DNA of 25,630 bases. Origin: Acidobacteriota bacterium. GTDB lineage: Bacteria; Acidobacteriota; Terriglobia; UBA7540. Numbering within the stretch: position 1 is the first letter of the stretch; each line of letters begins with the position of its first letter. The notes under the pieces are model-generated. The model ran no database searches and had not been told where the DNA came from. It saw only the letters and a program-made list of their open reading frames with translations. The position numbers and the translations under genes are program-made. Below are positions 22,203 through 25,630 of the stretch, one piece after another. The stretch is from the NCBI GenBank assembly GCA_003224635.1, contig QHZK01000039.1, forward strand, positions 1-25,630, written 5' to 3'.

Positions 22203-24026
22203 TCATTCTACGGTCACGCTTTTGGCGAGGTTGCGAGGCTTGTCGACGTCGCAGCCGCGCAGCACGGCGCAGTGGTAGGCAAAGAGCTGAAGGGGAACAA
22301 CGGTGAGCAGCGGGGTCAGGATTTCGTGGGTGCGGGGGACCTCGATCAGGTCGTCAACCAACTGCCCGAGTTTGGTGTTGCCTTCCGAGGTCGCGGCGAT
22401 GATGCGCCCTTCGCGGGCGCGAATCTCCTGGATGTTGGACACCACCTTGTCGTACGACCCGTCCTCGGGGACGAGCGCCAGGGTGGGGAAGTCAGGGTCG
22501 ATCAGGGCGATGGGCCCGTGCTTCATCTCGCCCGCCGCGTACCCCTCGGCGTGAATGTAAGCGACCTCCTTGAGCTTCAGCGCGCCCTCGAGCGCAACGG
22601 GGTACTGGTACTTGCGGCCGATATAGAGGAAGTGTTTGGCGTGGCAGTATTTCGCCGCCAGCTCGCGGATGCGGCTTGACCGCTCGAGGACCTCGCGAAT
22701 CTGGTCCGGGACGCGCTCGAGTCCCCGCAGGATGGACGCTCCCTCCTCGTAAGAGAGGTCGCGGCTCCGGCCCACAAGCAATGCCATCAGATTCAGGATG
22801 GTCAACTGCGAGACGAAGGACTTCGTGCTCGCCACACCGATTTCGATCCCGGCGTGGGAGTAGACGCCGGCGTGGGTCTCGCGCGCGATCGTGCTGCCCA
22901 CCACGTTGACCAGACCCAGCACCAGCGCGCCCTTGCGCTTGGCCTCGCGCAGGGCGGCGAGCGTGTCCGCCGTCTCGCCCGACTGGCTGATGGCCAGCAC
23001 CACGGTGTTCTGCCGCATGTTCAGCTTGCGGTAACGGAATTCGGACGCGAGCTCGGTCTCAACCGTCATGTCCGTGAGGGTCTCGAAGACGTAGCGGCCG
23101 TAGAGTCCCGCGTAGTAGCTCGTGCCGCAACTGATGATGATCAGATGGCGCGCCTGCTGGAGCCGGTCGAGGACGGACTCGAGCCCGCCCAGCTTGGCCA
23201 CTCCCTCCGAGTGGTTCACGCGCCCGCGCAGCGCGTTCTCCACCGCCTCAGGCTGCTCGAAAATCTCTTTGAGCATGAAGTGCGGGAAGCTGCCCCGGTC
23301 CATCGCTTCAACCCCGCCCGCGAAGACGGTGGCAGCGCGGCTGACGGCTCGGTTATCCAGCGTCTTGATCGAGAACCGGCCGGGCTCGAGGCGCGCGAGT
23401 TCGCTGTCCTCGAGGTAAACGACCTGGTCCGTGTGCTGCGCCAGGGCTGACACGTCGGAAGCCGCCAGCGACTCACCCTTTCCGATGCCCAGGACGATGG
23501 GACTGCCTCGCCGCGCCACGATGATCTGGTCAGCGTGGTCGGCGTGGATCACCGCGATGCCGTACGTCCCTTGCACGTCGAGCAGCGCTTTCTGGACCGC
23601 CGCTTCGAGGTCCCCCTGGTAGTGCCTCTCGATCAGATGGACCAGCGCCTCCGTATCTGTTTCCGTGCGGAAGACGTGGCCGGAGGCCGCCAGGCGCTTC
23701 TTCAAGACCTGGTAGTTTTCAATGATGCCGTTGTGGACGAGGAAGATACGGCCCGAACAATCCGTGTGCGGGTGAGCGTTGGTCTCGGTGGGCTTGCCGT
23801 GCGTGGCCCAGCGCGTGTGCGCAATGCCCACCACGCCTTCAGGGCTTTCCTTCCACACCCGCTCTTCGAGCGCGGCCACCTTGCCGACCGTCTTCGCCAG
23901 GTACGGCTGCGGACCCAGGATGGCCACGCCGCTCGAATCATAGCCGCGATATTCAAGCCGCTTCAGGCCCTCGAGAAGTATTTCCCGCGCTGTCCGGTTC
24001 CCAACGTAAGCGACAATGCCGCACAC
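22203..24026 (-). CDS. glmS: Glutamine--fructose-6-phosphate aminotransferase (isomerizing)
   Basis: Cytosolic enzyme that makes glucosamine-6-phosphate from fructose-6-phosphate and glutamine, the first step to UDP-GlcNAc for peptidoglycan and lipid A. 607 residues, near the E. coli length of 609. I place the start at the GTG at 24026 because the next codon gives the N-terminal nucleophile Cys (CGIVAYVGNR), which must be exposed after Met removal; GAGG lies five bases before it. Class II glutaminase domain to about residue 215 (LEYRGYDSSG, HTRWATHGKP, HNGIIEN, TDTE), then two SIS domains (SCGTSYYAG, SQSGETADTL; YQYPVALEGALKLKEV, EMKHGPIALID), ending NLAKSVTVE. No glmS ribozyme is visible upstream. 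All key residues appear intact. Confidence 0.97.
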   Translation of the reverse strand: MCGIVAYVGNRTAREILLEGLKRLEYRGYDSSGVAILGPQPYLAKTVGKVAALEERVWKESPEGVVGIAHTRWATHGKPTETNAHPHTDCSGRIFLVHNGIIENYQVLKKRLAASGHVFRTETDTEALVHLIERHYQGDLEAAVQKALLDVQGTYGIAVIHADHADQIIVARRGSPIVLGIGKGESLAASDVSALAQHTDQVVYLEDSELARLEPGRFSIKTLDNRAVSRAATVFAGGVEAMDRGSFPHFMLKEIFEQPEAVENALRGRVNHSEGVAKLGGLESVLDRLQQARHLIIISCGTSYYAGLYGRYVFETLTDMTVETELASEFRYRKLNMRQNTVVLAISQSGETADTLAALREAKRKGALVLGLVNVVGSTIARETHAGVYSHAGIEIGVASTKSFVSQLTILNLMALLVGRSRDLSYEEGASILRGLERVPDQIREVLERSSRIRELAAKYCHAKHFLYIGRKYQYPVALEGALKLKEVAYIHAEGYAAGEMKHGPIALIDPDFPTLALVPEDGSYDKVVSNIQEIRAREGRIIAATSEGNTKLGQLVDDLIEVPRTHEILTPLLTVVPLQLFAYHCAVLRGCDVDKPRNLAKSVTVE

Positions 24027-24059
24027 ATCGACCTCGGTGACAAGTGACACGCAAACGGA

Positions 24060-24156
24060 ATGATGAATTATGAATTATGAATGCCAAACTCCGTCGCGTG
24101 GATGTTCATCATTCATGTTTCATCATTCATCGTTCGTCATCGTTCATCATTCATCG
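24060..24156. repeat. Convergent heptamer arrays upstream of glmS
   Basis: ATGATGA, ATTATGA, ATTATGA (24060-24083), then on the far side TTCATCA, TTCATGT, TTCATCA, TTCATCG, TTCGTCA and slipped TCATTCA units (24105-24156). The two halves are roughly complementary (ATGAATG against CATTCAT), so they can fold back. They fill most of the 148-base gap before glmS, where its promoter and leader would lie. Confidence 0.85.
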
Positions 24157-24174
24157 TTAGCCAGTCATCGTTTC

Positions 24175-24519
24175 CTAAAGGTAGCCCAGTTCCCGAGCCA
24201 GCGCGCGCAGCCCGGCGTCGTCGAGAAACGACTCAGCCTGAGTCGCGTCGTAACCCCTTTCGAGCGTTCGCCTCAAGAAGAGAGCTGCAATTTCGGCCAG
24301 TTGCTGGTCGCTAAGATACTTCCCTTCACGCTCGCGCAACTGGGTAAGTGCGGCGCAGGAAATCGCCACCGTCACCTTGTGCCCGTTGACGCGAAACCAG
24401 CAGTCGATCGTGTCGCTGTGCCGGGTCGCGATCCCGGAAAGCAGGTGAACGAACCTGCATTTGACCGGCGCACCCAGGGCCTTGGAGCTGACCTCAAAAG
24501 GAGTGACGATGTAGCTCAT
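24175..24519 (-). CDS. Hypothetical protein, unknown function
   Basis: 114 residues from ATG 24519; an in-frame ATG at 24579 would add 20 residues but has no RBS and runs through a nine-A stretch. Not recognised. N-terminal half is strand-rich with two cysteines (VKCRFVHLL; TIDCWFRVNGHKVTVAIS); the C-terminal half is helical and charged (REREGKYLSDQQLAEIAALFLRR) and ends with LARELGYL. The word pattern suggests a small soluble protein. It lies just upstream of glmS on the same strand, separated by repeat arrays, so shared transcription is possible but not shown. Confidence 0.65.
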   Translation of the reverse strand: MSYIVTPFEVSSKALGAPVKCRFVHLLSGIATRHSDTIDCWFRVNGHKVTVAISCAALTQLREREGKYLSDQQLAEIAALFLRRTLERGYDATQAESFLDDAGLRALARELGYL

Positions 24520-24622
24520 GAGAACCGATCCGAAGAGAATGCGCAAGTCACTGATTTTTTTTTGCAACCCTTCCGGCATCTCATGCGTCTAAATGGGCAA
24601 ATCACTATTATGACTACCTCGG

Positions 24623-24661
24623 GGAAGTGGGTAGCGCAAGGACAACAAGTTACCCGCTTCC
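24623..24661. promoter_or_regulatory. Hairpin between two hypothetical genes
   Basis: GGAAGTGGGTA (24623-24633) pairs with TACCCGCTTCC (24651-24661) over 11 bp with one G-U pair; the loop contains GCGCAAG, giving a GTAGCGCAAG edge similar to the hairpin family. It may end the transcript of the gene at 24761-25039. Confidence 0.5.
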
Positions 24662-24760
24662 TCCTTCCACAGGGAACTGAGCTGTTGCGTCATTGAATCA
24701 TCGGGCCCATTGGGGGCGCGGACAACTCTTATATCACCCGATAAGTGAGTCGCTCAATCC

Positions 24761-25039
24761 CTATGGTCCCTGCGGGTCTACCCCCACGTCCGTGAGCCGC
24801 AGCTTGACCGCCTGCCCACCCCCAAACTTGCGCGTCAACCAGTCTTCCATCACTCTTTCGAGAGCGTTCAAGTCCACTCGGAAGCTTGCTTCCATCAGCC
24901 CGTCGGCCACCGGCAGGGTTTCATCAAACGCGGAACGGCCGGTAAAGCTTCGCATGGAGAAGCTATCCAGCCAGGCGACGGGGCAGTCGCGCGGCCCGAG
25001 CGGTCCGACGACTTTCACGCGAATCTTTCTCGCAAACAT
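24761..25039 (-). CDS. Hypothetical protein, unknown function
   Basis: 92 residues, not recognised, no signal peptide or membrane helix. Compact and mixed: strands at the start (KIRVKVVGPLG) and an amphipathic helix around residues 57-70 (LNALERVMEDWLTRKF). The proline-rich loop GPLGPRDCPVAW carries the only cysteine. GAGG lies three bases before the ATG at 25039. It is located between the CpsB-like gene and a second hypothetical gene on the same strand; the upstream gap is filled by heptamer arrays. Confidence 0.6.
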   Translation of the reverse strand: MFARKIRVKVVGPLGPRDCPVAWLDSFSMRSFTGRSAFDETLPVADGLMEASFRVDLNALERVMEDWLTRKFGGGQAVKLRLTDVGVDPQGP

Positions 25040-25040
25040 T

Positions 25041-25125
25041 GTCCTCGGTCATTCGTCCTTGATCACTGGTCCTTGGTCATTTCTTCTTGGCTGGTGGCCG
25101 CCAAGGACCAGGGACAAATAGCCAA
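25041..25125. repeat. Convergent GTCCTTG heptamer arrays
   Basis: Units GTCCTCG, GTCATTC, GTCCTTG, ATCACTG, GTCCTTG, GTCATTT face complementary units after a 24-base loop. TGGTCCTTGG (25067-25076) and CCAAGGACCA (25101-25110) are exact complements. It fills the gap after the CpsB-like gene. Confidence 0.85.
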
Positions 25126-25140
25126 GGACGAGTCTGCGGA

Positions 25141-25630
25141 CTAACGCCGAAGAAACGACAACCAGCTTCGCTTGGGTTGGACTTCGTTAAATTCGCGCGG
25201 TTCGGGGGCCGGCGGCAGGGGCTGCCCGTTGATGACCGCCTGTTGATTGTAGACCAACAGGCGGTCGGCGGCCGCCTTCCCCCGGCTCCGCGCCAGCTTG
25301 TCATAGCACGGGGACAGCCGCGGAGGCCGGTGCGTGTCATCGTGAGCGTCGCTGGCAAAGAAGTGGACCAGATTGTGCTCCAGCCAGACCTCGGCCAGGT
25401 GCTCGGCCACCTGCCCGAAGCCGCCCGTATAGGATTGCGCAGTCACCTGGACCAGACATCCACGGACCACCCAACTCGAGAGCAGTTCGGGCCGGCGAGC
25501 GCATACTGGGTTCCGCTCCGGATGCGTCAAGATCGGAGTGAAACCCGCTACCTGGATCTGGTAGAAGACCTGATCGAACTGCTGGGGCACGAAGTGCTCG
25601 TCGAGCTCGACCAGCAGGTACGCGGTCTGA
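25141..25630 (-). CDS. CpsB/YwqE-type PHP tyrosine-protein phosphatase (partial, N-terminus beyond window)
   Basis: C-terminal 162 residues or so of a Mn-dependent PHP-domain phosphatase of the CpsB/CapC/YwqE type, which removes phosphate from tyrosine kinases that control capsule or exopolysaccharide synthesis. Visible family motifs are YLLVELDEHFVP, AGFTPILTHPERN (metal-site H and E), the VQVTAQSYTG strand, and FFASDAHDDTHRPP with the metal-binding D and H residues. The C-terminus (about 35 residues, EPREFNEVQPKRSW) is variable. The N-terminal HxH motif is off the right edge. No kinase is visible here, but its partner may lie just outside. Polysaccharide context agrees with the epimerase and GlmS nearby. 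Confidence 0.9.
   Translation of the reverse strand, partial: QTAYLLVELDEHFVPQQFDQVFYQIQVAGFTPILTHPERNPVCARRPELLSSWVVRGCLVQVTAQSYTGGFGQVAEHLAEVWLEHNLVHFFASDAHDDTHRPPRLSPCYDKLARSRGKAAADRLLVYNQQAVINGQPLPPAPEPREFNEVQPKRSWLSFLRR

Noticed and set aside
24027..24178. glmS ribozyme/riboswitch
   Set aside because: The upstream region consists of heptamer arrays; none of the ribozyme core can be seen, and it is mainly known from Firmicutes.

Overview
The window reads as a chromosomal stretch of a GC-rich, didermic bacterium, most probably a soil-type Acidobacteriota. Three things point there: an Oar-like TonB receptor with an N-terminal carboxypeptidase-regulatory-like domain, a secreted SBBP beta-propeller protein, and a secretin/pseudopilin/GspF/GspE cluster in a compact acidobacterial order. 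The phylum call is inference from gene content; there is no rRNA or marker gene to confirm it. I see no tRNA, rRNA, CRISPR array, transposase or phage gene.

Layout. Positions 1-5728 (minus strand) hold a type II secretion / type IV pilus-like operon transcribed secretin, pseudopilin, pseudopilin, GspF, GspE; GspE runs off the left edge. Positions 6168-9830 (minus) hold a NiCoT-type nickel/cobalt permease, two small secreted proteins and a sugar/acid-type MFS transporter. Positions 10341-17299 (plus) hold the Oar-like outer-membrane protein behind a good sigma-70-like promoter, a membrane-anchored SpoIIE-type PP2C phosphatase coupled by an ATGA overlap to a four-helix membrane protein, a radical SAM protein with a cysteine-rich C-terminal region, and a second MFS exporter. 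Positions 17425-25630 (minus) hold a sugar-nucleotide epimerase, the SBBP protein, a secreted protein with a BamE/SmpA-like C-terminal half, glmS, two unrecognised small genes and the C-terminal part of a CpsB/YwqE-type PHP phosphatase. Epimerase, GlmS and the CpsB-like phosphatase all fit cell-envelope or exopolysaccharide precursor supply and control.

The most unusual content lies between the genes and, in places, inside them. At least 15 short arrays of a degenerate seven-base unit occur, each with its own heptamer but the same period. They fill gaps, form the coding sequence of both pseudopilin leader peptides, supply the last codons of an MFS protein, and interrupt the N-terminal domain of the SBBP protein at several sites without breaking the frame. 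In at least three gaps, arrays facing each other form near-perfect inverted repeats. A second family, a hairpin with GTAGCGCAG/CTGCGG edges, occurs about six times, two of them inside the same SBBP gene. A roughly 100-base composite palindrome sits inside the secretion operon, and a spaced direct repeat flanks the BamE-like gene. Together they suggest a genome strongly shaped by small non-coding repeats that can be domesticated as protein sequence.
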